From JACCXE01 sp963718605 (GTDB lineage Bacteria; Actinomycetota; Acidimicrobiia; Acidimicrobiales; JACCXE01): DNA of 64,000 nucleotides. Location of the stretch: the NCBI GenBank assembly GCA_963718605.1, contig OY970363.1:3162001-3226000 (forward strand), written 5' to 3'. This document shows positions 42,731 to 51,694 of the stretch, in pieces; positions within the stretch are counted from its first letter, which is position 1, and the number at the start of each line of letters is the position of its first letter. The position numbers and the translations under genes were made by a program. A model generated the notes under the pieces. That model was not told where the DNA came from, searched no databases, and saw nothing but the letters and a program-made list of their open reading frames with translations.

Positions 42731-45598
42731 GTGACGAGCGAGCCGGGGGGCGTCACCCGACGAGAAGCGGAGGTGCTTGCGGCCCTGGGCAAGCGCCTCA
42801 CCAACGCCGAGATTGCGGCCCAACTGTTTCTGTCGGAGCGGACCGTGGAATCCCACGTCTCGTCGCTGCTGCGCAAACTCCACGCGCCCAACCGACTGGC
42901 ACTCGGCGAGTTGGCCTCGAGCCGGCCGGCCGAAGGAGCCCCGCTGCCGGCGCCCCTCCAACTTCTCGCTGATCCGTCGAGTTACTGCGGACGTGCAGGA
43001 GAGCGCGAGCAGCTCCGCGCGCTTTGGCAACGAGCGGCCGGAGGGGTCTCGCTCGTCGGCCTTATCAGTGGCGAGGCCGGCATCGGCAAGTCGCGGCTCG
43101 TGGCCGAGCTGGCGGTCGAGGTGTATGCAACCGGGGGTCGGGTGCTACTGGGCGCCGACTTCGAGGATGTACAGCGCCCGTACGAGCCCTTCGTGCAAGC
43201 GATCGTCGCCGACGCGGCCACGCTCTCCGACGACGCTCTGCGCGAACGCGCCGACGGCTCAGCGGAAGCGATCGCGCGGGTCGTGCCCCAGTTGGCGGGC
43301 CGGCTGGGCGTAGCCGCGGACGCCTTGGTGTTCGACGCCGCGTCGGCGCGCACCGATTCGTACGCCGGGCTGCACACGTATTTCCAGCGGGCCGCGCAGG
43401 CGGGGCCGTTGCTACTCGTGGTTGAGGACGTGCACTGGGCTTCAGCCACGACGCTCGGCGCCGTCCAGTACATCGCCACAGTCGGCGGACTCGTTCCCTT
43501 CCTCATGGTTCTCACGACCCGCGACAGCGCACCCGACGTGAACGAGGCGTTAGCCGAATTTCTCGGTGACGTCGCGCGCTTTCCATCGGTCGAACGGATC
43601 TCGCTGCAGGGTCTGGATCAGCAGGCGGTTGCGGACCTGATCGACGTGCTCGGCGGCGACGCCGACCCGGTGACAACGGCAGCCGAGACGGGTGGCAACC
43701 CACTTTTCGTGCGGGAAGTCGCCAGCGGCAATAGCGAGGGCGCCACGCTTACGGCGCTGCTCGCGCGGCGCAACCGGCTGGTAGACCGCGAGACCTCAGC
43801 GGCGCTCGACGTGGGCGCGGCTCTCGGTTCCGAGTTTGACGCGCAACTCGTCGCCCGGGTGCTGGACCGCTCGGCCGTCGATGTGATCGAGTCGCTCGAC
43901 ACGGCCGAGGGCGCCGGACTTGTCGCGCGCGCACCGGGTCACGCAACGCGCTTCGCTTTCGTTCACGCGTTGTTCCGGTCGGTTCGCTACAACGCGATCC
44001 CCAACGCGGCGCGGTTGGCTCTGCACCAACGGATCACCCAGGCGTTGACGCGCCAGGGTACGGATGACCGCGTCGTGCCCGAGTTGGCGCGACACGCAGC
44101 AATCGCCGCTCCGTTGGGTGACGCGCGTGTCGCCCTCGGCTACGCGATGCGTGCTGGCGCATTAGCGGAACAGGCGCTCGCGTTCGATGAAGCGGCCTCT
44201 CACTACCGGCGCGCGCTGGAGGTCGCCGACTTGCTCGATCCTCCGGACCCGCGCGCACGCCTGGCGGTCTCCATTCGCCTCGGCGAAGTGATGCAGGGTG
44301 GGAATGAGCCGGGCTACGAAACCGTGTTGACCGACGCGGCGCGCATAGCGCGCCAACTGGGCGACGCGCAGGCCTTGGCGGAGGTGGGTTGGGCCATGGT
44401 CAAGTACGGCGGGCCGCGCCACCCGAGCCGCGACGCCGACTTCGCAGCGATCGCGCAAGAGGCGCTGCGCGAACTCGGCCCCGCGCCCACTGCCGCGCGA
44501 GCGCGCACTCTGGCCGCAGCGTCAGAAGACCTGTGCTTTACCGATCCCGTGCAAGCGTCGGTGTTGGCGCACGAGGCACTGGCAATCGCGCGCCGCCTCG
44601 ACGATCCCGTCACGCTCGGTCACGTGCTGTTGTCGTACCGGGTCTCTGCAGACACACCGGGTAACACACAGGCGCGCCACCCCACAGCTGACGAGCTTGT
44701 CGCGATCGGCGCGCAAACCGGCCAGACCGCGTTCACCATGCTCGGCCTGTTCCACCGCGCGGTGAGTTGCCGGGCGGAGGGCGACTTACATGGGGCCAAG
44801 AAGGCCGCCGACGCCGCAAGTGCGCTCGGCGGCGCTCGGGCCTTGCCGCCCACTTACGCCGCGGCAGTCACGTTGTTCAGATCGACGCAGCAGATGCTGG
44901 CGGGCCACCTCGAAGAGGCCGAAGCCATCGCAGACGAGGTGTGGGCCCTGGAGTCCGAAGGTTTCTCACCCATGAACTGGTACGGCCCCGCGGTGCTGGT
45001 CATCCGGCACAGCCAGGATCGCCTGAGCGAGTTGTTGCCGCTGATCGAGCCCGCGGTCGAGCAGCCCGGCATCGGCAACATCTACCGCGCCGCGTTGGCT
45101 GTGGCGTATGCCCACGCCGGACGCGCTGCGGAAGCACAGGAGATCTTGGACTCCTTCGCCGTCGCCGCATTCAGTGGTGTGCCTCGGAACTTCAGCTGGC
45201 TGGCGGCACTCATCGCGTTGGCCGAAGTGACCGAGATGCTGCAGGACGTGTCCGCCGCCAACCAGTTGCTGGACATCCTTGGTCCGTACTCGGGGTCGAT
45301 TGCAGACATGCCGCAGACCGTGATCGGCACCGTCGACCTGGCCCTCGCGCAGGTCGCGCTTACGGCGGGCGCGGTCGCGTTCGCGCAGGAATCCGCGACG
45401 CGCGCGGCGGCGGCGAGTCGTCGGCGCAGCACTCCTATTTTCCGGGGCCGCGAACTCGTGCGGGTCGCGGCGGCTCGGCGCCTTAGCGGTGCGAGGATCG
45501 ACGAAGTCGCTCCGCTTGTGGACGAAGCGCGCGCGATCGCCAAGTCCACTGGTGCTCGCCTGATCGAGCGCGAAATTGACCGATATAAGTTGATTTGA
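42731..45598 (+). CDS. LuxR-type HTH / AAA ATPase regulator with HTH at the N-terminus
   Basis: The protein has 955 residues from the proposed GTG. Residues 7-52 are a LuxR-type HTH (VTRREAEVLAALGKRLTNAE, LFLSERTVESHVSSLLRKLH). A predicted ATPase follows (about 84-350: YCGRAGEREQL, Walker A ISGEAGIGKSRLVAELA, Walker B LLLVVEDVHWASATTLG), then TPR-like helices to the end. LAL/MalT-type regulators have the same parts but the HTH at the C-terminus, so the order is reversed. It is divergent from the giant secreted protein with only 76 bp between starts, and may control it. An ATG at 42653 is an alternative start. Confidence 0.85.
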   Translation: MTSEPGGVTRREAEVLAALGKRLTNAEIAAQLFLSERTVESHVSSLLRKLHAPNRLALGELASSRPAEGAPLPAPLQLLADPSSYCGRAGEREQLRALWQRAAGGVSLVGLISGEAGIGKSRLVAELAVEVYATGGRVLLGADFEDVQRPYEPFVQAIVADAATLSDDALRERADGSAEAIARVVPQLAGRLGVAADALVFDAASARTDSYAGLHTYFQRAAQAGPLLLVVEDVHWASATTLGAVQYIATVGGLVPFLMVLTTRDSAPDVNEALAEFLGDVARFPSVERISLQGLDQQAVADLIDVLGGDADPVTTAAETGGNPLFVREVASGNSEGATLTALLARRNRLVDRETSAALDVGAALGSEFDAQLVARVLDRSAVDVIESLDTAEGAGLVARAPGHATRFAFVHALFRSVRYNAIPNAARLALHQRITQALTRQGTDDRVVPELARHAAIAAPLGDARVALGYAMRAGALAEQALAFDEAASHYRRALEVADLLDPPDPRARLAVSIRLGEVMQGGNEPGYETVLTDAARIARQLGDAQALAEVGWAMVKYGGPRHPSRDADFAAIAQEALRELGPAPTAARARTLAAASEDLCFTDPVQASVLAHEALAIARRLDDPVTLGHVLLSYRVSADTPGNTQARHPTADELVAIGAQTGQTAFTMLGLFHRAVSCRAEGDLHGAKKAADAASALGGARALPPTYAAAVTLFRSTQQMLAGHLEEAEAIADEVWALESEGFSPMNWYGPAVLVIRHSQDRLSELLPLIEPAVEQPGIGNIYRAALAVAYAHAGRAAEAQEILDSFAVAAFSGVPRNFSWLAALIALAEVTEMLQDVSAANQLLDILGPYSGSIADMPQTVIGTVDLALAQVALTAGAVAFAQESATRAAAASRRRSTPIFRGRELVRVAAARRLSGARIDEVAPLVDEARAIAKSTGARLIEREIDRYKLI

Positions 45599-45639
45599 GG
45601 GGTTCGTTTTCTTACCCACTGCGAGAAGTGCGGCATTGG

Positions 45640-45645
45640 TACGTT
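45640..45645 (+). promoter_or_regulatory. -10 box (TACGTT) of the methyltransferase gene
   Basis: TACGTT ends 7 nt before the ATG at 45653, with no Shine-Dalgarno. This favours that ATG over a TTG three codons upstream. Confidence 0.45.
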
Positions 45646-45652
45646 GGCGGTC

Positions 45653-46651
45653 ATGGCGAAGTCATATGAGCGAATCCGGCGGCTGCGACTCGGCCCGATC
45701 GACGTCGCGGGCAAGGGCACAGGCCTGACCGGTCGGTTGCTCGATAATCCCGTCACCCGGCCGCTCCAGCGCCGCTATGCCCGCAAGGTTCCCGGCTTCG
45801 ACAGCACCGCCGCCCGCGTAACCCGGGAGGACCTCGAGCGCATTGCCGACGCGGATCCCGAAGCGCGCAAGATCGTCGACCGGATCAAGGGCCTGACCTG
45901 GTACCACACGATCGATCTCGGCCACGGGGTCGAGACGCCGGGCTTCGCCGACCATCGCCGCCAGCTGCCCATGTACGGGCTGCCCGATTCCCTGGCCGGC
46001 AAGCGGTGCCTCGACATCGCGACCTTCGACGGGTTCTTCGCGTTCGAGTTTGAAAAGCGCGGTGCGGACGAAGTCGTGGCCATCGACATCCCGAAAAAAG
46101 CCGATGTGGACTGCCCGCGGTGGCTGCTGCGCGACCCCGAGGGTTTTGACTTGACCGGCACCATGGGCGAGAGCTTCAAGGTCGCGCACGACATCTTGCA
46201 GTCGAAGGTGAAGCGCGTCGAGAAGAGCGTGTATGACCTCGACCCCGCCGTCGACGGCATGTTCGATCTGGTGTTCATTTCTGACGTGCTCATCCACTTG
46301 CGCGACCCCCAGCTCGCGATCGAGCGCGCGTATTCCGTGTGCAAGGGCGAGCTCATCGTGGCCGACGTGTATTCACCCGAACTCGAAGCCTTCGGCGAGG
46401 TGCCGGTCGCGCAGTTGGTCGCGCCGGGCGAGACGTGGTGGTATCAAAACGTCGCGAGCATCCGGCAGATGATGGTGGTGGCCGGGTTCGAGCCGATCAC
46501 CGAAGTCAGCCGTTTCGTGCTCGACGCGCTCGGAAGCAAGAACCACAAAGTGGTGCTTCGCGGCGTCGCGGCCGAGAACCCTTCATGGACGGTGAGGCAG
46601 CGCGCCGCTCGGCAACGGCGGATCGGCCACCTCGAAGCCATTCGCTCCTAG
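45653..46651 (+). CDS. SAM-dependent methyltransferase, CmoB-like (DUF1698)
   Basis: The protein has 332 residues. The SAM fold is seen as GKRCLDIATFDGFFAFEFEKRGADEVVAIDI, with the motif IV-like strand FDLVFISDVLIHLRDPQLA. Upstream, GLTWYHTIDLGHGVETPGF resembles the substrate-side region of CmoB-type (tRNA cmo5U34) enzymes. CmoB itself uses carboxy-SAM and works with CmoA, which is not here, so the true substrate could be another molecule. I would not assign tRNA modification. Confidence 0.75.
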   Translation: MAKSYERIRRLRLGPIDVAGKGTGLTGRLLDNPVTRPLQRRYARKVPGFDSTAARVTREDLERIADADPEARKIVDRIKGLTWYHTIDLGHGVETPGFADHRRQLPMYGLPDSLAGKRCLDIATFDGFFAFEFEKRGADEVVAIDIPKKADVDCPRWLLRDPEGFDLTGTMGESFKVAHDILQSKVKRVEKSVYDLDPAVDGMFDLVFISDVLIHLRDPQLAIERAYSVCKGELIVADVYSPELEAFGEVPVAQLVAPGETWWYQNVASIRQMMVVAGFEPITEVSRFVLDALGSKNHKVVLRGVAAENPSWTVRQRAARQRRIGHLEAIRS

Positions 46652-46652
46652 A

Positions 46653-47219
46653 TCAGGGCGACGCCACGTCGATCACGAGCCGGGCCGGGTCCGCCAACGT
46701 GAACACGCGGAAGGGTCGCTCGCTAGTGGTTCCGATCACCCAACCGACGACGCCTTCGAAGTCCCCGAGCATCACCACTTCCGTGACCGAACCGCGCCCC
46801 GGAATGCGTTGGGGGCCGGTGTAGGTCGCGTGCCCTTGTTCGTTGTGCGCGGCCGCGGTCAACCGCACCGCGATGTGGCCGTTCCCGGCGACGGCCACAG
46901 CCTCGCCCGACCCGTCCTGGGTGAAGGGCCCGGCTGCGTGAGCAACGGAATGCCCGGGCGTCGTGTCGAATCGGCCGAAGCGAAACACGATGCGTTCGAA
47001 GCCGTCGTGCGATCCGAGCTGCACATCGGCCAGTAGCGCGGGAGGCGATGACTCCGGCGTCGAGACCGCGGTGTTGGCGAACCCACCGAGCGTGGTCGAC
47101 GTCGCACTCAGCGTCGTCGAGGTACGAGCGGCCGTGGTCGCCACCGCATCATCTGACGGTGACGACTCGCCGCACGCCGTCAGCCCCAACACCACGAGTA
47201 CGACCAGCCATCTCTTCAT
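46653..47219 (-). CDS. Lipoprotein with AMIN-like domain
   Basis: The protein has 188 residues. The lipoprotein signal is good: VVLVVLGLTACGESS (lipobox LTAC). A Ser/Thr-rich linker (about 24-60) leads to a beta-rich domain (LLADVQLGSHDGFERIVFRF, AVRLTAAAHNEQGHATYTG, ARLVIDVASP at the end), which matches the AMIN-like domain of actinobacterial lipoproteins. AMIN domains usually bind peptidoglycan or guide proteins to the wall. It is convergent with the methyltransferase. Confidence 0.75.
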   Translation of the reverse strand: MKRWLVVLVVLGLTACGESSPSDDAVATTAARTSTTLSATSTTLGGFANTAVSTPESSPPALLADVQLGSHDGFERIVFRFGRFDTTPGHSVAHAAGPFTQDGSGEAVAVAGNGHIAVRLTAAAHNEQGHATYTGPQRIPGRGSVTEVVMLGDFEGVVGWVIGTTSERPFRVFTLADPARLVIDVASP

Positions 47220-47237
47220 ATCTGAATCCTGACGCGC

Positions 47238-47272
47238 CGAACCCCCCTGGCGTGGTCGGCCAGGGGGGTTCG
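47238..47272 (-). terminator. Intrinsic terminator of the LPRTG protein gene
   Basis: CGAACCCCCCTGGC (47238-47251) and GCCAGGGGGGTTCG (47259-47272) form a perfect 14-bp stem with a 7-nt loop, about 50 nt past the stop of the upstream minus-strand gene. No clean T-run follows. Confidence 0.65.
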
Positions 47273-47320
47273 GAGAGAACCGACGGGGATCGGTTCAAAA
47301 GTTGCTGGTACTACTCAGCG

Positions 47321-48943
47321 CTAGGCGCCGACCCGATTCGCCATGACGAAGCGGCGAGAGGCGACAGCGGCGATGACCAGAGCCATGCCGAGGAGCGCCG
47401 CCTGGGCGGTGCCGCCGGTACGGGGCAGGGCCCCGTTCGTTGCGGCGACCGGGGTGGTGAAGCTGGCGCCGGAGGTAACGCTGGCCAGCTTGATCGTGGC
47501 GCCTTCACCCAGCACCGAGGTGACGCCGCCGAGCAGGCCGTTCAGCGTGGGCATCAGGTTGGACAGGACGGGGAGCGTGCCGCCGAGTCCGGTGATGGCC
47601 GAGCCGATGCCGTTTGCAGCGGTGAGGGTGCCGAGGATGCCGGCGAGGTTCAGCGGGGGGACGATCGACGCCGTGAGGGCGCTAACGCCGGCCAGCGACT
47701 TGATGTAGCCGCCGCCCGAGGTCACGCCGGTGGCGGGATCCTTGGCGAACAGGTTGACCTTCACCAGGTTGGCGAGGTCGGGGCTGATGCCACCGAGGAC
47801 GCTACCGAGCGTGCCGTTGACCGTGTCCAGCACGCCGTTGAGCTGGGCTGTGGTCGCACCGAGGTCGAGACCCGGGAGGGCGAGGCCGCCCACCTTGATG
47901 GCACCGATCTTGGCGACGATGTCCGCCACCGAGCCGGCGACCGTGTCGGACGCCTTGGTGGTGGTACCAATCTCCACGCCTTCGACCTTGAGCAGGCTGA
48001 CGCCGTCGAGCACACCGAGAGCAGTGGTGAGCACGTCGGAGATGAGGCCCTGCACTGAATCGATGACGCCGTTCAGGGTGGCGAGGGTTGCGCCGACACC
48101 GGGAACGGGGAGGCCGAGGGTGCCGAGCAGCGAACCAGCGGCGGTACCGACGACGGTGTTGATCGTGCCGTCAATCTGATCCTGCACGGTGTCGATGGTG
48201 GCGTTCAAGGTGCCAACCACGCCGTTCAGCGATCCGCCGGTCGGGACGCCGGCAACCGGCACGCCGAGGGTCGACAGGATGTTGCTGACTGCGCTGATGG
48301 GCAGGTTCGCCAGGGGCAGACCAAGACCGTTCAGCAGGGCGCCGAGGTCGAGGACGTTGATGGCGCCGGCCTTCATGGTGCGGCTGCCGTCAGCGACGGT
48401 GCCCTTGGCGTTGGTGCCGAGCACGGACGTGAGGCCCGTGGCCGAGATGAGCCCACCAACGAGGTTCACGTTGCCGAGACCCGAGGTGAGACCGGAGTGA
48501 GCTTCGGAACCGCTGGCAGCCGAGGTCAGCTTGGCCGGCGAAAGCAGGCCGCCGAGCAGAGCCGGACCAACCGGCAGGTTCAAGCCGGCGAGCGTGCCGA
48601 GGTTCAGGCCGGGGCCGTCTACCGAAGCGGCGCCGCCTGGGGACTTGGACTCGACGACGGGAAGGCTGATGTTGCTCAGCGCGCCCGGCAGAGCCGTGGT
48701 GAGCGACAGCGCGTTCAAGCGGCTGAACGCCTCAGGCTGCGCGACCGACGGGTCAATCGTTGAGCGCGCTTCGTCGGCGAGAAGCTTCAGGTTCAACAGC
48801 GAACCGAGCTTGACGTCGAGCAGCGAGCTGGAGGACAGGGCAGTGCCGACACCCGGGGTGGCGGCCTTCGCGGGGCTGACAAAAGTTGCAGCTCCTACGA
48901 GGGTTAGGGCGGTGGCAGCAGCTGCCACCCGTGTGAAGCGCAT
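47321..48943 (-). CDS. LPxTG-type surface protein rich in Leu/Gly/Val/Ser
   Basis: The protein has 540 residues. A signal peptide (1-27, AAAATALTLVGAATFVSPAKA) is followed by a low-complexity mature chain with recurring pieces such as LNGVVGTLNATIDTVQ, LNGVIDSVQGLISDV, LNGVLDTVNGTLGSVLGG. The C-terminus is a sortase signal: LPRTG at 506-510, a hydrophobic span (AALLGMALVIAAVA) and a basic tail (RRFVMANR). It should be linked to the wall by a sortase, none of which is encoded here. It resembles choice-of-anchor and collagen-like adhesins only in style. The ATG has GGGGAG 8 nt upstream. Confidence 0.75.
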   Translation of the reverse strand: MRFTRVAAAATALTLVGAATFVSPAKAATPGVGTALSSSSLLDVKLGSLLNLKLLADEARSTIDPSVAQPEAFSRLNALSLTTALPGALSNISLPVVESKSPGGAASVDGPGLNLGTLAGLNLPVGPALLGGLLSPAKLTSAASGSEAHSGLTSGLGNVNLVGGLISATGLTSVLGTNAKGTVADGSRTMKAGAINVLDLGALLNGLGLPLANLPISAVSNILSTLGVPVAGVPTGGSLNGVVGTLNATIDTVQDQIDGTINTVVGTAAGSLLGTLGLPVPGVGATLATLNGVIDSVQGLISDVLTTALGVLDGVSLLKVEGVEIGTTTKASDTVAGSVADIVAKIGAIKVGGLALPGLDLGATTAQLNGVLDTVNGTLGSVLGGISPDLANLVKVNLFAKDPATGVTSGGGYIKSLAGVSALTASIVPPLNLAGILGTLTAANGIGSAITGLGGTLPVLSNLMPTLNGLLGGVTSVLGEGATIKLASVTSGASFTTPVAATNGALPRTGGTAQAALLGMALVIAAVASRRFVMANRVGA

Positions 48944-49189
48944 GTGGGTTCTCCCCAGAGGGTCGGGACGGAGGTCGTCGGGACTTGTGTTCCTAGGGAG
49001 GATGCGGGACTAGGGCGTGGGTAACCATCGCTCGCGCGTGTCATTTGCGGCCACACAACCGGGCCAGCCCGAACGGACTAGTCATGCACGGCTTTCATCT
49101 GATTGCCCGATTCGTCCGCGCGGACGTTCTGGACAAGTTGCTCGATGAGGGCAAAAAGAGAGTGCGACCGCGGCGCCGCGGGCGAGCCT

Positions 49190-49195
49190 TACACT
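49190..49195 (+). promoter_or_regulatory. -10 box (TACACT) of the lemA-htpX operon
   Basis: TACACT ends 7 nt before the lemA ATG, and no ribosome site is present. The 259-bp gap upstream (48944-49202) also holds the GGGGAG and leader of the divergent LPRTG gene; I see no other feature in it. Confidence 0.5.
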
Positions 49196-49202
49196 CGACG
49201 AC

Positions 49203-49751
49203 ATGGTTGTAATCGTCGTTGTCGTGATCGTCGTGGTACTCGCCCTGTTCCTAATGGTGATGTACAACAAACTCGTCCGTTTGCGGAACCGCATCGAAAA
49301 CGCGTGGTCGCAGATCGACGTCCAATTGCAGCGCCGGAACGACCTCATCCCGAACCTCGTCGAGACCGTCAAGGGCTATGCGGCTCACGAGAAGGGCGTG
49401 CTCGAAGGCGTTACCCAGGCGCGCGCCGGGGTGATGAACGCGAAGGGTCCCGCCGAAACAGCCGCGGCAGACAACATGCTCACCGGAGCGTTGAAGTCGC
49501 TGTTCGCGGTCTCCGAGGCGTATCCGGACCTCAAGGCCAACCAGAACTTCCTGTCGCTGCAGGAAGAGTTGTCGGCGACGGAAGACAAGGTCGCGTATTC
49601 ACGCCAGTTCTATAACGACGCGGTACGCGGCTACAACACGTCGATCCAGTCGTTCCCGACCAACCTCATCGCCAACAACTTCGGCTTCAAGGCGCGGGAG
49701 TACTACGAGGCCGACGACGGCGCCCGCGGCGCCGTGCGCGTGCAGTTCTAA
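49203..49751 (+). CDS. lemA: LemA-family membrane protein
   Basis: The protein has 182 residues. One N-terminal membrane helix (about 3-22) is followed by the LemA helical bundle: YNKLVRLRNRIENAWSQIDV, LQRRNDLIPNLVETVKGYAA, and the end PTNLIANNFGFKAREYYEAD, which are nearly canonical. LemA is widely found beside HtpX-like proteases and supports membrane-protein quality control, though its molecular action is not settled. htpX follows after 18 nt. Confidence 0.93.
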   Translation: MVVIVVVVIVVVLALFLMVMYNKLVRLRNRIENAWSQIDVQLQRRNDLIPNLVETVKGYAAHEKGVLEGVTQARAGVMNAKGPAETAAADNMLTGALKSLFAVSEAYPDLKANQNFLSLQEELSATEDKVAYSRQFYNDAVRGYNTSIQSFPTNLIANNFGFKAREYYEADDGARGAVRVQF

Positions 49752-49769
49752 GCACCCACCCACTTCCTT

Positions 49770-50672
49770 ATGTACGACCAAGTCGCGTCCAATAAACGCC
49801 GTTCCATCGCGCTCGTCGCGGCCTTCATCGTCCTAATTGTCGCGATCGCGTGGGCGTTCAACTTCCTGATCGGATACGGCGTCGCCGGGTTACTGATCGC
49901 GCTGCTCTTCGCTGTCGGTAGTTCCGGCTTCGCGTACTGGAAGAGCGACGCGGTGGCGCTGCGCATGAGCCACGCCCAGCCAGCCGATCCGACGGAGTAC
50001 GCGCGCCTGCACAATGTCGTCGAAGGGCTCTGCATCGCGGCGGGACTGCCCAAGCCGCGGCTCTACATAATTGATGACGACGCGCCCAACGCATTTGCCA
50101 CTGGACGTAACCCGCAGCACGCCGCCGTGGCCGTTACGACCGGATTGCTCGCGAAGATGAACCGCGTAGAACTCGAAGGCGTACTCGCACACGAGCTCAG
50201 CCACATCAAGAACTACGACATCCTCGTGTCGACGCTCGCGGTGACGCTCGTCGGGGTGATCGCCCTGATGTCGGACTGGGGCCTGCGTTCGATCTTCTGG
50301 GGTGGATCGCGCGGCCGCGACCGGGAAGGCAACAATGGCAACCAAATCTTTGCCCTGTTGGGCTTTGCTTTGCTGATCTTCACGCCGATAGTTGCCCGGC
50401 TCATGCAGTTCGCGGTGAGCCGTCGGCGCGAAGCTCTTGCAGACGTTTCTGGCGTGACATTGACGCGCTATCCGCCGGGCCTTATCTCTGCCCTCGAGAA
50501 ATTGAAGGACGATCAAACCGTCGTGCACTCAGGTTCCCGCGCTACCGCGCACCTCTGGATAGAGGCGCCGGTCGCCCGCAAAGAAGAGGAAGGTCGTCTC
50601 GCATGGCTGGGCCGGCTCTTCGATACCCACCCACCGCTGGACGCGCGCATCGAAGCGCTGCGAGAGCTATGA
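49770..50672 (+). CDS. htpX: HtpX-like zinc metalloprotease (M48)
   Basis: The protein has 300 residues. Two N-terminal membrane helices (about 13-32, 36-55) are followed by the catalytic site LAHELSHIKNYDI (HExxH) and the third ligand glutamate in SRRREALADVSGV. A further hydrophobic pair lies between (about 150-172, 190-210). It should degrade misfolded membrane proteins on the cytoplasmic side. It pairs with lemA upstream, and its stop overlaps the next gene (ATGA), tying two DUF3048 lipoproteins to this stress operon. Confidence 0.93.
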   Translation: MYDQVASNKRRSIALVAAFIVLIVAIAWAFNFLIGYGVAGLLIALLFAVGSSGFAYWKSDAVALRMSHAQPADPTEYARLHNVVEGLCIAAGLPKPRLYIIDDDAPNAFATGRNPQHAAVAVTTGLLAKMNRVELEGVLAHELSHIKNYDILVSTLAVTLVGVIALMSDWGLRSIFWGGSRGRDREGNNGNQIFALLGFALLIFTPIVARLMQFAVSRRREALADVSGVTLTRYPPGLISALEKLKDDQTVVHSGSRATAHLWIEAPVARKEEEGRLAWLGRLFDTHPPLDARIEALREL

Positions 50673-51694
50673 GGTGGCGCCTCGGCGCGGCAGTTGCCGC
50701 GCTCGCCCTGCTCGCCGCCGGCTGTTCGTCGAAGAACAACGATGACAAGGCGTCGAGCACCACTACGCACAAGTCGACGACGTCCACCGCGGCATCAGCC
50801 ATCGCCGACGGCGCGCCATTGACCGGGCTGCCTCAAGAAGCCGCCACCAAGAACCGTCCGGCGCTCGTGGTGAAGATCGACAACGCGCCCAAAGCGCGTC
50901 CCCAGTACGGGTTGGGCGCCGCCGACATCGTCGTGGAGGAGGGCGTCGAGGGTGGCATCACCCGACTCGCGGCGATCTTCCAATCGAAGGACGCGGACCT
51001 CGTTGGGCCCGTGCGCTCGGCGCGGTCGAGCGACCTACACATTGCGACGCCGCTGGATCATCCGCTCTTCGCGTACTCGGGCACCAACAGCACCTTCCAG
51101 GCACTGATCGATCGCGCGCCGCTCGTTGACGTCGGCATCAGTCATCTGTCGGCCGCTTACCACCGTGACTCGAAGCGACCCGCCCCGTACAACCTGTTCT
51201 CCGGCACCCAACTGCTCTACAAGGGCACACCCGCAGGCGCCCCTGCGGCGAAGAAGCTGGTCGACATCGGTGGCCCCACGTCTGCCGCGGCCGGGACGCC
51301 CGTAAGCAAGCTCAACGTCCATTGGGTCGACAAGGTCCGCACCGATGTGCAGTGGAACTGGGACGGCAAAACGTGGAGCCGTATCCAAAACGGCACGCCC
51401 GTCATCGATGCGAGCGGCGCCGCGATCGCGCCGCGCAACATCGTCACGCTGTTCGTGAACTACGTCGACACCGGTGAGCGTGATCAGTCGAACTCGGCCG
51501 TGCCCGAGGCCAAGCTCATTGGCAACGGCGAAGCGTGGATCATCCGCGAGGGCGTCCTGATCAAGGGCACGTGGGCGAAGTCGTCCGATGAAGCACCCAT
51601 CGAACTCGCGGACGCTCGCGGAGCGCGTATCGCGCTGCTCCCCGGACAGACGTGGATTGAGCTGCCGTCGCCCGGAAACGGAACCGTTGCGTAA
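50669..51694 (+). CDS. DUF3048 (YerB-like) lipoprotein, first copy
   Basis: The protein has 341 residues. The lipoprotein signal is AALALLAAGCSS (lipobox LAAGC), followed by a Thr/Ser linker. The DUF3048 domain begins at NRPALVVKIDNAPKARPQYG, with GLGAADIVVEEGVEGGITRL and VGPVRSARSSDLHIA as signature blocks; the C-terminal half ends LLPGQTWIELPS. The function of DUF3048 is not known. It is coupled to htpX by ATGA and followed by a paralogue. Confidence 0.85.
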   Translation: MRWRLGAAVAALALLAAGCSSKNNDDKASSTTTHKSTTSTAASAIADGAPLTGLPQEAATKNRPALVVKIDNAPKARPQYGLGAADIVVEEGVEGGITRLAAIFQSKDADLVGPVRSARSSDLHIATPLDHPLFAYSGTNSTFQALIDRAPLVDVGISHLSAAYHRDSKRPAPYNLFSGTQLLYKGTPAGAPAAKKLVDIGGPTSAAAGTPVSKLNVHWVDKVRTDVQWNWDGKTWSRIQNGTPVIDASGAAIAPRNIVTLFVNYVDTGERDQSNSAVPEAKLIGNGEAWIIREGVLIKGTWAKSSDEAPIELADARGARIALLPGQTWIELPSPGNGTVA

